From: Pseudomonadota bacterium
GTDB taxonomy: Bacteria; Chloroflexota; UBA6077; JAJPHF01
DNA: 58,714 bases
Assembly (NCBI GenBank): GCA_021325365.1
Contig: JAJPHF010000019.1
Location: forward strand, 1-58,714
Direction of reading: 5' to 3'
In this document: positions 23,759 through 32,309 of the stretch, piece after piece
Layout of the letters: the number at the start of each line of letters is the position of its first letter
Position numbering within the stretch: the stretch's first letter is position 1
Notes under the pieces: generated by a model
Databases searched by the model: none
Told to the model about the DNA's origin: nothing
Seen by the model: the letters and a program-made list of their open reading frames with translations, nothing else
Position numbers and translations under genes: made by a program

Positions 23759-24907
23759 TCATCGGGTGGGCACGGCTGCCGGGCCGGTCGTCTCCCGCTC
23801 GCCCTGCGGCGACTCAAGCGGCGCCGCGGCGGGCGGCTCGCCCCGCGCCTGCTCGCACAGCTTCCGCCAGGCGGTGATCGAGACGTCGGGGCGATAGAGC
23901 CGCTCCGGCGCGCTCTCCGGCATGAGGGACACCATCCACGTGTCCTGGTTGTTGAACTGGATGTGGTGGAAGGGCTTGATGTACAGCGCGTAGTTCAGGC
24001 GGAAGCGCAGCGCCTCCAGCCCGCGGGCCTGCGTGACATAAAACTGGAGCAGGCGGTAGTGCTGCGCGTCGACCGGCTCCAGCCAGAGGAAGCTGTAGTG
24101 CTTGTAGCCCTCGTACTTGAGCCGGACGATGCCTGGCAGGCGGATCGACAGCCGGTTGCGCGTGCGGATCCGGCGCCAGAACTGGCGCGGCGGGTAGCTG
24201 CCGAGGCCCGGGTACTCGGCCTCCAGGCCGAGCGCGTGCCGCTGCACGGTGATCCAGCCTCCCTCGTCGGGGGTCACCGTCGGGAGCGACCAGGCAGGCA
24301 TCTTGCGGAAGAAGCTGTGTACGGCGCCGTTGCGGTGCAGGTAGTTGGCGTGGCCGGCGTCGAAGCTGTTCTCGGCCGCGTAGCGCCAGTTCCCCCGCTG
24401 CACCGTGATGCGGCCGCAGACCACGGCGTCCGGCACAAGGAACTGCTCCGGAACGTCGTCCTCGACGGGGGGCGGGGTGTCGGTGCCGCCGTACACCCAG
24501 ACCAGTCCCGCGCGCTCGGCCACGGGGTACGTCCGGGCGCGCACCTTCCCGCAGATCGGCGAGTCGGGGCCGTCCGTAAGCGCGGCTTTCAGCGCGCCGG
24601 TCTGGAGGTCGAACACCCAGCCGTGATAGCGGCACGACCACGTGCCCGGGAAGTCCTGCCGCCCGACCGAGAGCGGGATGCCGCGATGGGGGCACTGGTC
24701 GTAGAACGCGTAGACCTTGCCGCGCTCCCGCAGGAGCATGATCGGGTCGCCGAGCAGCCGGAGGGCCACCGGCTGGCGACCGAGGTCCTTCGACCACATG
24801 ACCGGATACCAGTAGTGGCGGAAGCCGAGCGTGGCGGCGTCGTAACGGGGCCAGTTGCTCGTCCGGCGCGCGCGGGACGCGCCCTGCGGTGGCGAGGCGG
24901 TTGCCAT
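23759..24907 (-). CDS. Rieske non-heme iron oxygenase, alpha-type (second copy)
   Basis: A 382-residue oxygenase of the same class as 20177 but clearly diverged. Rieske centre: CPHRG then CRYHGW. Iron site: NSFDAGHANYLHRNG, with Asp and two His. The N-terminus HYWYPVMWSKDLGRQPVALRL is typical of the pobA/CAO-like group of aromatic oxygenases. It is expected to hydroxylate or demethylate an aromatic substrate. ATG 24907 (GGGAG nine bases upstream) is preferred to the upstream ATG 24937. It follows an SBP gene by 42 bases. Confidence 0.88.
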   Translation of the reverse strand: MATASPPQGASRARRTSNWPRYDAATLGFRHYWYPVMWSKDLGRQPVALRLLGDPIMLLRERGKVYAFYDQCPHRGIPLSVGRQDFPGTWSCRYHGWVFDLQTGALKAALTDGPDSPICGKVRARTYPVAERAGLVWVYGGTDTPPPVEDDVPEQFLVPDAVVCGRITVQRGNWRYAAENSFDAGHANYLHRNGAVHSFFRKMPAWSLPTVTPDEGGWITVQRHALGLEAEYPGLGSYPPRQFWRRIRTRNRLSIRLPGIVRLKYEGYKHYSFLWLEPVDAQHYRLLQFYVTQARGLEALRFRLNYALYIKPFHHIQFNNQDTWMVSLMPESAPERLYRPDVSITAWRKLCEQARGEPPAAAPLESPQGERETTGPAAVPTR

Positions 24908-24949
24908 GATCGTCGACTCCCTGCGGGCTCCGCGCAAGCGCCCGCTCCC

Positions 24950-26047
24950 TCAGCGCGGCAGGAACTCGTTGGTGACTAGCGCGTCCCAGGGCGGCCGCTC
25001 CTTCAGCGCGCCCGTAAGCTCCATCATGGCGTAGTTCGTCTCCACGCCCCGCTGCGTCATGCGGCCGTCGGGCGGCACCGCGAGCTTTACCGACTCGACC
25101 AGGAAGTCGCTGGGGCGTCCGTCCAAGTCGTCCGTCAGCAGGTCGGCGATCTCGCCCACCGAGTGCTCGCTCACCCAGCGGTCGGCCCGCACCACCGCGG
25201 CGACCACCTTGCGGACGACGTCGGGGTGCTCGCGCGCGTAATCCGGGCGCACGGCGAGGAGCTGCTGCAGGTAGTCGCTCAGCTCCGGGTCCTCGCCGGA
25301 CGCCGCCGACACCACGAGTACCGCCAGGCCCTGGTCGACGGCCTCCCCGAGCGCCGCTGTCGAGTCGACGACCGCGTCGACTCGCCGGTTGTCGAGCGCG
25401 GCCATCATCGCGGTGCCCGTGCCGACGGCCAGGATCGTCACGTCCTCGCCCACCGTGAGCCCAGCGCGCTGCACGTAGTACCGAGCGACCTGGTCGGTGA
25501 GCGAGCCGAGCCGCGTGACGCCGATCGTCAGCCCCTTCAGGGCAGCCAGTTTCTCGCGCAGCGGCGTCTGCGGCCCAATGCCCCGGGCCTGCGCCACGTC
25601 CTTGTGCATGGCGAGGTGCATGTTCATGCGGTTCAGCAAGCTCACCACGCCCAGCAGCGGCGTGCCCTCCTGATAGGCGCTGATCAGGATCGTCGTCGCG
25701 GTAGCGCTGAACTGGACGTCGCCGGCCATTAGCGCCTGGATATCCGGCCCGCCCCCCGTCGTCAGCGTCAGGGTCTCCACATCCAGCCCTTCGTCGGCGA
25801 AGTAGCCGTTGTGCTTCGCCACGTAGAGGCTCGTGTAGCCGAGCCCGGCCACCGGCTGGCTGAGCCGCACGTGCAGCGGAGCGGGCGCCGCGGTGGTCCC
25901 TGGGGAGGCCGCCACGGCGGCCGCGCCGGACACGCCGGGGGCGGGAGCGCCGGACTGGTCCCGCGCCGGCCCCTGGCAGGCCAGGCCAAGACCCAGCAGC
26001 AGGACCACGAGGGCAGTCAACGTGAGCCCGTGAGGTCCGCGGCGCAT
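24950..26047 (-). CDS. ABC-type substrate-binding lipoprotein (NMT1 family)
   Basis: A 365-residue SBP. Signal: MRRGPHGLTLTAL... with lipobox GLAC (Cys24). The domain shows YTSLYVAKHNGYFADEGLDVETL, QALMAGDVQFSATATTIL, LKGLTIGVTRLGSLTD, and DNRRVDAVVDSTAALGEA; LTDDLDGRPSDFLVESVKLAVPP marks the C-terminal part. It belongs to the SsuA/NMT1 group for small organic anions. ATG 26047 has a strong GGAGGAGG site. It lies between the Pht5-like gene upstream (26238) and the Rieske gene downstream. No permease is in this operon. Confidence 0.82.
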   Translation of the reverse strand: MRRGPHGLTLTALVVLLLGLGLACQGPARDQSGAPAPGVSGAAAVAASPGTTAAPAPLHVRLSQPVAGLGYTSLYVAKHNGYFADEGLDVETLTLTTGGGPDIQALMAGDVQFSATATTILISAYQEGTPLLGVVSLLNRMNMHLAMHKDVAQARGIGPQTPLREKLAALKGLTIGVTRLGSLTDQVARYYVQRAGLTVGEDVTILAVGTGTAMMAALDNRRVDAVVDSTAALGEAVDQGLAVLVVSAASGEDPELSDYLQQLLAVRPDYAREHPDVVRKVVAAVVRADRWVSEHSVGEIADLLTDDLDGRPSDFLVESVKLAVPPDGRMTQRGVETNYAMMELTGALKERPPWDALVTNEFLPR

Positions 26048-26237
26048 GGCCACCTCCTCCCCTGGGCTCGCCAACGGCTTTTTCGGGGCCACATTTGTGC
26101 CGCCAGAGCCGGGCCACGGCCGGCCTCGCTGGTGGACGATGCTACCACCGTCACTCGTGGCTCCGCAAACCCTCTTGGTCACCTCGCTGGCGAAAGCTGC
26201 CCCGGCATCGAGCGTGCTCGGCTACCGCTGCCTTGCT

Positions 26238-27233
26238 TTACTCGCCGAGCGTCTCGGGCGCGAATAGCTCCTCGACGCTGACGCGCCGCCGGGAGAGCCC
26301 TTGCTCGTGATGGTAGCGCAGGAATGTATCCAAGACCTTCTGATTGCGCTCGACGCCGTACGGCCACAGATCGTCGCCCATCAGCCGCCGGTTCTCTTCG
26401 CGGTGGGCCGTAAACCACGGCATCATGAACAGCCCGTGCATGAACGCTTCGCCCATCTGGTATTGCCTGGCGGCTTTGTCCTTGGCCTCCCGGAACGCGT
26501 CGTAGAGCGCTCGGGCGATCCACGGGTTTCGCTGGTAGACGTCTTTCCGCATGACGACCGTGTGCATGATCGGGAAGATGCCGGTGCGCCGGAAGTAGTC
26601 GCGCTCGACCGCTTCGTAGTCCTCGAACAGCCGCCGGACGCGCGGCGAGCCTTTGAGCAGGGAGGGTGGCACGATCGCCGAGTACAGCGCGTCGATCTCG
26701 CCGCTTTCCAGCATGGCGTCGAGCGTCTGCGTCGGACCAAGCTCTTGGATCTTGACGTTCGCTGGTGGCTCCCAGGGCAGCCAGTCCCAGCGCGCCGGGC
26801 GGTCCAGGCCCCCCACGTAGTAGGTGACGCTGTCGGTCGGCACGCCGTACTCGTCGCTCAGGATGCCCTTCGCCCAGATGCCCGCGTCGTGACCATAGGT
26901 GAATAGCTCGCCAACCCTCTTGCCGATCAGGTCCCGTGGCGACGCGATGCCGCTCGCCGTGTTGACGAAGATGGCCGAGTGGCGGAAGAAGCGGAGCGGG
27001 AACACGGGCAGGGCGACGAAGGGCGGGTCATCCAGGCCGAGGGTGCCAATGTAAAAGGTAAGCCCTAGCTCCGAGACCTCGAATTCCCGGTCGCGCACCA
27101 TGCGCTCGAAGGTCTCCGCGACGAACAGGTTCTTGTACGTCAGCTCGATGCCCTGAGGACGGATGCTGCCGTCCATGAGCGCCCGCGTGCGGTCGTAGTC
27201 CCAGCAAGCCAGCGTCAGCCTCAGGTCTGCCAT
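26238..27233 (-). CDS. Pht5-like protein (4,5-dihydroxyphthalate decarboxylase family)
   Basis: Third Pht5-like paralogue and the most typical one, 331 residues, no signal peptide. It shows MADLRLTLACWDYDRTRALMDG, FVALPVFPLRFFRHSAIFV, DLIGKRVGELFTYGHDAGIW, LGPTQTLDAMLESGEIDAL, VRRLFEDYEAV, and YFRRTGIFPIMHTVVMRKDVY. ATG 27233 has GGAGG upstream. It lies between two SBPs (24950, 27339), mirroring the layout of the 15673 operon. Decarboxylation of a dihydroxylated aromatic dicarboxylate is the family's named reaction, but most members are unassigned. Confidence 0.78.
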   Translation of the reverse strand: MADLRLTLACWDYDRTRALMDGSIRPQGIELTYKNLFVAETFERMVRDREFEVSELGLTFYIGTLGLDDPPFVALPVFPLRFFRHSAIFVNTASGIASPRDLIGKRVGELFTYGHDAGIWAKGILSDEYGVPTDSVTYYVGGLDRPARWDWLPWEPPANVKIQELGPTQTLDAMLESGEIDALYSAIVPPSLLKGSPRVRRLFEDYEAVERDYFRRTGIFPIMHTVVMRKDVYQRNPWIARALYDAFREAKDKAARQYQMGEAFMHGLFMMPWFTAHREENRRLMGDDLWPYGVERNQKVLDTFLRYHHEQGLSRRRVSVEELFAPETLGE

Positions 27234-27338
27234 CGCGTCCTCCCCTGGGGCGGCACCAGCCGGGCGGCGCTCGCCCCGTATCGATCAGGTCCGACTCGGG
27301 CGGCAAGGGCTAGGCGCACGGCGCGCCGGCGCCGGCGC

Positions 27339-28424
27339 TCAATACGGGCCGAGCACCTGACGCGCGGCCCGCACGTACTGCAGGTCCACGGCCGTGGTGA
27401 AGTCGACGGGCCGGTCCTGCTGGCCGAGCGCCAGGAACAGCTCCTGGTCGGCGGCCAGCGAGGGCACGCGCAGCTCGCCGTCCGGGTCCAGCCCGATCAC
27501 GCTCATTTGGTCGTACAGCGCGGGGTCGTGAATCGGCGTCCACTTCATCAGCACCTGCACCGTCTCCTCGCGGGCCGCCGCGTCGCCGCGGACGAAGGCG
27601 TCGTTGAAATAGCGCACCCCGCGCAGGTAGGCGGTCATCCAGCGGCGCGCGGCCTCGGGCTGCTCGCGCACGAACCCTGGCCCGTAGAGGATCGCCGCCA
27701 CCTGGTGATCCGGGTTCACCTCGTAGTCCCACAGCCAGCGCGTGGCCAGCCCGGTCTGCTGCAGCACCGTCAGGAACGGCTCGACCGCGATAGCCGCGTC
27801 CACGCTGCCGTTGCCGAGCGCGGGCGCCATGTCGGGGAAGGCCATCTGCTCCAGCGTGACGTCGTCCAGTGTCAGGCCGCCCCGGGCCAGATAGCCGCGC
27901 AGGTCGGTGACCACTCCGATGCTGGTGCTGGCGATGGCGATGCGGCGCCCGCGCAGGTCTGCCACGTCGCGGAGCTGCCCCGCGTCGGCGGCCGCGCGGC
28001 GCACCACCAGCGCGCTGCCGGGCCGGCCGGCCTCGGTGTGCCCCTCGTCGGCGACGAGCTTGATGTCCACCCCGCGCGCGATCGCGTTGAACAGCCCGGC
28101 GCTGGTAGCGCCCGCGCCCACGTCGAGCTGCCCGGCGGCGAGCGGCGCCGTCTCGTCGGCCGTCGTGGCGAAGGGGATGGCCTCGACGTCCAGCCCCTGC
28201 TCGGCGAAATAGCCCTTCTCGATGGCGAGGTAATAGCCCGCGCCCGCCACGATGCCCACGACGCCCAGGCGCACGTGAGCGGCCTGCGGCAGCGCGGCGC
28301 CCCGGGGCGCGGCGCTGGTCGCGGCCGCCGATCCCTGGGCCGGCAGCCCGAACAGCAGGGCCGCACCAAGCGCGAGGATCGCTGCGGCAGGGACGCGCTG
28401 CCAACTCGTTGCCAGACTGCCCAT
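27339..28424 (-). CDS. Secreted ABC-type substrate-binding protein (NMT1 family)
   Basis: A 361-residue SBP of the subfamily shared with 18942 and 35816. Unlike most others it has no lipobox: the signal (residues ~1-34) ends AQGSAAA, a signal-peptidase-I-like site, so it may be periplasmic or released. Domain motifs: GYYLAIEKGYFAEQGLDVEAI, PLAAGQLDVGAGATSAGLFNAI, VADLRGRRIAIASTSIG, NGSVDAAIAVEPFLTVL, and ARQVLGPY at the end. It lies 105 bases upstream of the Pht5-like gene on the same strand. Confidence 0.8.
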   Translation of the reverse strand: MGSLATSWQRVPAAAILALGAALLFGLPAQGSAAATSAAPRGAALPQAAHVRLGVVGIVAGAGYYLAIEKGYFAEQGLDVEAIPFATTADETAPLAAGQLDVGAGATSAGLFNAIARGVDIKLVADEGHTEAGRPGSALVVRRAAADAGQLRDVADLRGRRIAIASTSIGVVTDLRGYLARGGLTLDDVTLEQMAFPDMAPALGNGSVDAAIAVEPFLTVLQQTGLATRWLWDYEVNPDHQVAAILYGPGFVREQPEAARRWMTAYLRGVRYFNDAFVRGDAAAREETVQVLMKWTPIHDPALYDQMSVIGLDPDGELRVPSLAADQELFLALGQQDRPVDFTTAVDLQYVRAARQVLGPY

Positions 28425-28695
28425 GATGGCCCCCTTCCCGGCGCGGCACTACGTTGATCACGCGTGAACCGCCGGCCGCCGACGCCAGCCTGCAGGCCGG
28501 GCCATCGCCCGGCCGCCGTGACCCGCCGCTCACGCCGGCGGCCAGCGCTCTACGTGTGACAGACGGCCGGGCCGCGCAGCACTCGGTCGCCTGGATTCGC
28601 GCCACGCCGGTTAGCGGCGCGCCAGCCCCACCGTGCCGGCAAGCCGTTGTGGGGGACGGCACCCCAGCGCGGGCGTCTAGCCACTGGATACCGGA

Positions 28696-29607
28696 TCATC
28701 CGACGGTGGCGGGGCGGGCGCACTTGAGCACGGCCAGCATCGCCTGTCGGTCCTCCTCGGCCATCGTGGGCGTGGGCCAGCGCGGGTACTGCTTGATCGG
28801 GAAGCCCAGCGCCCGCAGCGCCTCCGCGAACGCGACGCGCCCGTACTTCTTCCAGTACTTGATCAGCTCGTCGTTCACCTCGCTGGCCAGGTCCTGCAGC
28901 CGCCGCGCTTCCTCGTCGCGCCCCTCGTCGATCGCGCGGATCAGGTCCACCCCCAGCTCCGGCGTCGCGGCCAGCGGCGGGCTCACCGTCCCGCGGATGC
29001 CCTGCCGCATGCCCTCCAGCAGGCCGTTGCCCAGGATGAACGGCGCGAAGCCCGGGATCTGCTCCAGGTACTCCAGCGCCTCGGGAATGGTTCCCATCGC
29101 CAGCTTGGCGCCAAAGATGCGCGGCACCGCCGCCACCAGGCGCTGCATCAGCGCCGGCGTGATGGCGTAGCCCTGGTAGCCGGGGTTGTTGTACACGAGG
29201 ATCGGCAGCTGCACGGCCGCGTCGATCATCTGGAAGTGCAGCACTAGCTCCTCGGGCGTGCGGTCGCTGTAGTAGAACGGCCCCACCACGCCGATGCCGT
29301 CGGCGCCGATCGCGCGCGCGTGCTGCCCCAGCTCCACCGCCGAGTAGGGGTCCACCGTGCCGATGTGGATGATGACGGGAATCCGACCGCGCACCTCCTG
29401 GACGATCAGCTCGGCCACGGCCTTGCGCTGGTCGAGGCGCATGGCCGGGCCCTGGCCGAACGAGCCGCAGACGAACAGTGCGTGGATGCCCGCGTCGAGA
29501 TAGAAGCGGGTCATCTCGCGCATGAGCGGCTCGTCGACCTCGCCGGTCCCGTCGAAGACGGTCGGGATCGGCAGCAGCATGCCGCGGATCGCGTCGGTCG
29601 CGTGCAT
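28696..29607 (-). CDS. DapA/NanA-family class I aldolase
   Basis: A 303-residue dihydrodipicolinate-synthase-superfamily TIM barrel. The Schiff-base Lys is in IFGAKLAMG, the catalytic Tyr in LPILVYNNPGYQGYAI, and the pyruvate loop, usually GTTGE, reads GSFGQG. Such enzymes add or remove pyruvate or condense related 2-oxo acids; several act in aromatic breakdown (trans-o-hydroxybenzylidenepyruvate hydratase-aldolase). The altered loop and lack of lysine genes argue against lysine synthesis. Start ATG 29607 has GAGGAGGAG, contributed by the end of the preceding remnant frame. It is the first intact gene of the eight-gene minus operon. Confidence 0.82.
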   Translation of the reverse strand: MHATDAIRGMLLPIPTVFDGTGEVDEPLMREMTRFYLDAGIHALFVCGSFGQGPAMRLDQRKAVAELIVQEVRGRIPVIIHIGTVDPYSAVELGQHARAIGADGIGVVGPFYYSDRTPEELVLHFQMIDAAVQLPILVYNNPGYQGYAITPALMQRLVAAVPRIFGAKLAMGTIPEALEYLEQIPGFAPFILGNGLLEGMRQGIRGTVSPPLAATPELGVDLIRAIDEGRDEEARRLQDLASEVNDELIKYWKKYGRVAFAEALRALGFPIKQYPRWPTPTMAEEDRQAMLAVLKCARPATVG

Positions 29608-29610
29608 CCC

Positions 29611-29739
29611 TCACTCCTCCTCGTTGGTCGCCGGCTCGGGGCCCGGCGGCAGGGGTGGCTCGCCGCGCAGTACCCGCGCGGCCGACTGAACCGCCTGGAC
29701 GATCTTCGCGTAGCCCGTACCCGCACACGGGTTGGCCGA
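29611..29739 (-). pseudogene. C-terminal remnant of a xanthine-dehydrogenase-type 2Fe-2S subunit (CoxS-like)
   Basis: The frame ends ANPCAGTGYAKIVQAVQSAA RVLRGE, the end of the small iron-sulfur subunit of molybdenum hydroxylases, where the usual motif is NLCRCTGY.KIV.AV. The second Cys of CxC is replaced (CAG), so the cluster could not form, and everything upstream of this tail is missing. It stops three bases before the aldolase gene. The codons for its last Glu residues now form the aldolase Shine-Dalgarno. Confidence 0.6.
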
Positions 29740-29907
29740 TGCTGCCGTCGCGGTCCGCCTCCTCGGGCTCGGGGTCTGCTCCAGCCGCTCTCGGGCAGAG
29801 CGTAGCATACCGGGCGCGCGGTGGCATCGTCTGCACGATGCCGTAGATACTGTGCCACCAGGGCCGTGTCTCAGCGCGGAGTAGGCAGCTGCCTGGAGGG
29901 CGACAGC

Positions 29908-31056
29908 TTGAACATCATTGCGAGCGCTCGAACCGGCGGATGGGCGCCGCGCTTAGCTCTCGCCGCGCTCGCCCTAGTGCTGGGCCTGCGCGGGGCAGCG
30001 TGCGCCCCAGCAGCGCCCGGTCCCGCGCCCGCGCCAGCGCAGCCCGCCGCGCCCCCAGCCGCCCCGAGCGCCAGCGGTGCATCGGCCGCGGCAGACCGCG
30101 GATCCGTGCCCGCGCCCGCCGCCGTCCCAACCGTCGCCGCGCAGCCGATCAAGGTAGCGACCCCCGGCCAGAGCTTCGGCTTCCTGCCGCTCCTCGTCGC
30201 CATCCGGCAAGGCTTCTTCCGCGAAGAGGGCCTCGATCCCGTCGAGGTGGCCGGGGTGGGGGGCGACCTGGAGCCGGCCGCGCTGCAGGCCGGCGAGGTG
30301 GACTACGCGGGCGCCGGGGGCACGATCGGCCGGGCAGCGGTCCAGGGGTTACCGCTGAAGCTGGTCCTGTTCCTGTACGAGCGCCCCACCTGGTCCTTGG
30401 TTTCACGTCCCGAGATCACGACCGGCGAGCAGCTGCGCGGCAAGACCATCGGGGTTAGCCGCATCGGCACCTCGGACAACGTGGCCGCCCGGCTGGCCGC
30501 CGCCCACCTGGGCCTCCAGCCCGACCGCGATATCACGCTCGTCGCGGCCGGGCTCCAGGTCTTCCCGAGCCTCCTGAGCGGGGCGGTGGACTCGGGGATC
30601 ATCAATACCGACACTACGGCGACTGCCCTGGCTCAGGGCTACAACGAGCTAGTCGCGCTCTCCGACGTGGCGATCTGGCCGTTCTCGGGCTTCGGCGTCG
30701 CCGACACGAAGCTCGCGCAGCAGCGCGACCAGGTGAGGCGCTACGCCCGCGCCCAGGTGAAGGGGCTGCAGTTCATGCTCGACCACACCGCGGAGGTCGT
30801 CCCGATGGCCGCCGAGCAGTTCGGGATGGACCCGGAGATCGCGCGGCTGGCCGTGGAGAGCGCGCTGCGCGCCGTGAGCCGCAGCAGTCCGGGCGGTGTG
30901 AGCAGCGAGGGCCTGACGCGCTTCATCGACACGGAGCTGCGGCCCGACCTGCCGCCCGACGTAGACATCCAGCCGGCACAGTTCGTCGACCTGAGCGTGA
31001 TCGAAGAGGCGCAGCACGAGCTGGGCATCCACTGCACGACGGGCTATCAGTGCTAG
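29908..31056 (+). CDS. ABC-type substrate-binding lipoprotein (NMT1 family)
   Basis: A 382-residue SBP. The best start is TTG 29908 with GGAGGG seven bases upstream; it yields a signal with lipobox GAAC (Cys32) and an Ala/Pro linker. Domain: FGFLPLLVAIRQGFFREEGLDPVEV, ALQAGEVDYAGAGGTIGRAAVQG, EQLRGKTIGVSRIGTSDN, LLSGAVDSGIINTDTTATAL, and DIQPAQFVDLSVIEEAQHELG. It resembles the SBP at 15673 in the position and wording of the ligand loops. It is a single-gene unit divergent from the aldolase operon and convergent with the RutA-like gene. Confidence 0.8.
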   Translation: MNIIASARTGGWAPRLALAALALVLGLRGAACAPAAPGPAPAPAQPAAPPAAPSASGASAAADRGSVPAPAAVPTVAAQPIKVATPGQSFGFLPLLVAIRQGFFREEGLDPVEVAGVGGDLEPAALQAGEVDYAGAGGTIGRAAVQGLPLKLVLFLYERPTWSLVSRPEITTGEQLRGKTIGVSRIGTSDNVAARLAAAHLGLQPDRDITLVAAGLQVFPSLLSGAVDSGIINTDTTATALAQGYNELVALSDVAIWPFSGFGVADTKLAQQRDQVRRYARAQVKGLQFMLDHTAEVVPMAAEQFGMDPEIARLAVESALRAVSRSSPGGVSSEGLTRFIDTELRPDLPPDVDIQPAQFVDLSVIEEAQHELGIHCTTGYQC

Positions 31057-31073
31057 CGATCGTCGGACGCCCC

Positions 31074-31112
31074 GGTGCCGCCCCTCCCGCCGGGCCTGGC
31101 AAGAGCGGCACC
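31074..31112. terminator. Hairpin between convergent SBP and RutA-like genes
   Basis: GGTGCCGC (31074-31081) pairs with GCGGCACC (31105-31112) around a 23-base loop. It fills most of the 66-base gap between two convergent stop codons. No T-run on either side. Confidence 0.35.
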
Positions 31113-31122
31113 TGCGCCGGCC

Positions 31123-32226
31123 TCAGGCGTGGCCGTTCGCGCCACCGGCGCCGGCCGGGGCGGGCCCCAGCACGCCTCGCTGCCGCAGCAGCGGCATGAC
31201 CTGCTCGCCGAAACGCGTGAGCCCGTCCACGAAGTCCGGGAACACGAACATCACGCCGTCCACCTGCCCGTCGACGGCGAGCTCCTCGACCATGGCCGCG
31301 ACCCGCTCCGGCCCCGCCACGAACGGCACGCCGCCGTAGAACAGCCGCGTGCTCGACGCGAACCGCTCGCGGTAGCCCGCGGACTGAGCGGCGTCCTTGT
31401 CGCGCACGCGCAGGTTGTACACGTTGGCAATCGCTTCCACGTCGGCGCCCGCCTCGTAGTGCTCCAGCAGGCGCTGGGCGTCGGCGTCCGTGTCGCCCAG
31501 GATGAGCGAGACCAGCGTGTGCGTGCGGACCGTGCGGTCCCGCGTGGCCGCCACCTCCTTGATGCGCCGGCTGGTGGCCTTCTTGGCGTCCACGGTGATG
31601 CCGCCAAAGAAGCCGTCAGTGCAGTGGTCGGCGATGAATTGGAAGCCCCGCTCCGACGAGGTGGCGCAGACGATGGGCGGCACCCCCTGCACCGGCTTGG
31701 GCCAGGACTGGCAGTCCGCCAGCGTGAAATACTGGCCCTGGACGGTCACGCTGTCCTCGGTCCACAGGCGCTTGACGAGCGTCAGCCACTCCTCGGTGTA
31801 GTCGTAGCGGAAGGCCTCGAAGTTCTCGGGGTACAGGCCCATCTGCTCGTACTCGCCGCGGTTGCCGGCGCTCACGATGTTGATGCCGAGCCGCCCGCCG
31901 GCGATATCGTCGAGCGTGGCGGCTAGCTTCGCAAACACGGCCGGATGGATGAGCGCCGGCGCGACGGAGCCGATCAGCCGGAGGTTCTGCGTGACGGGTG
32001 CCAGCCCCGCCATCAGCGTCATGGACTCGATCGAGTACTTCCAGAAGTCCGTCTCACCGCCGAAGCCCCGCCACTTGGCCATCGAGAACACGTAGCGGAA
32101 GCCGATGCGCTCGGCCACCGCGCAGATCTCCCGGTTGAGCGCGTACGTCGGCAGGAACTGCGGCGAGTTCTTCGAGATGATCCAGCCGTTGTTGGTGACG
32201 GGCAAGAACACGCCCAGCTCGACCAT
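31123..32226 (-). CDS. RutA-like flavin-dependent monooxygenase (luciferase-like family)
   Basis: A 367-residue FMN-dependent oxygenase that follows pyrimidine oxygenase RutA along its whole length: GVFLPVTNNGWIISKNSPQF, AERIGFRYVFSMAKWRGFGG, ESMTLMAGLAPVT, GGRLGINIVSAGNRGEYEQMG, and RYDYTEEWLTLVKRLW. RutA opens the uracil ring with O2 through a flavin peroxide, so ring-opening or amide oxygenation of a heterocycle is the likely chemistry. None of RutB-G or a flavin reductase is in the window, so the substrate may differ. ATG 32226 has GGAGGGAGG. It is the last gene of the long minus cluster. Confidence 0.8.
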   Translation of the reverse strand: MVELGVFLPVTNNGWIISKNSPQFLPTYALNREICAVAERIGFRYVFSMAKWRGFGGETDFWKYSIESMTLMAGLAPVTQNLRLIGSVAPALIHPAVFAKLAATLDDIAGGRLGINIVSAGNRGEYEQMGLYPENFEAFRYDYTEEWLTLVKRLWTEDSVTVQGQYFTLADCQSWPKPVQGVPPIVCATSSERGFQFIADHCTDGFFGGITVDAKKATSRRIKEVAATRDRTVRTHTLVSLILGDTDADAQRLLEHYEAGADVEAIANVYNLRVRDKDAAQSAGYRERFASSTRLFYGGVPFVAGPERVAAMVEELAVDGQVDGVMFVFPDFVDGLTRFGEQVMPLLRQRGVLGPAPAGAGGANGHA

Positions 32227-32309
32227 ATGCCTCCCTCCGCGCGCCCGCTGCGGCCGGGCGATCAGCCCCCGCCGGCGCACTCGCCACCACCGCGGCGCGG
32301 CCGGACGGC

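Noticed and set aside
22616..24979. 787-codon open frame on the plus strand
   Set aside because: It runs antisense through the SDR and Rieske genes, is rich in Arg/Ala/Gly/His with no motif, and arises from high GC content.
28696..29607. dapA for lysine synthesis
   Set aside because: The pyruvate loop is changed (GSFGQG instead of GTTGE) and no lysine or cell-wall genes are near.
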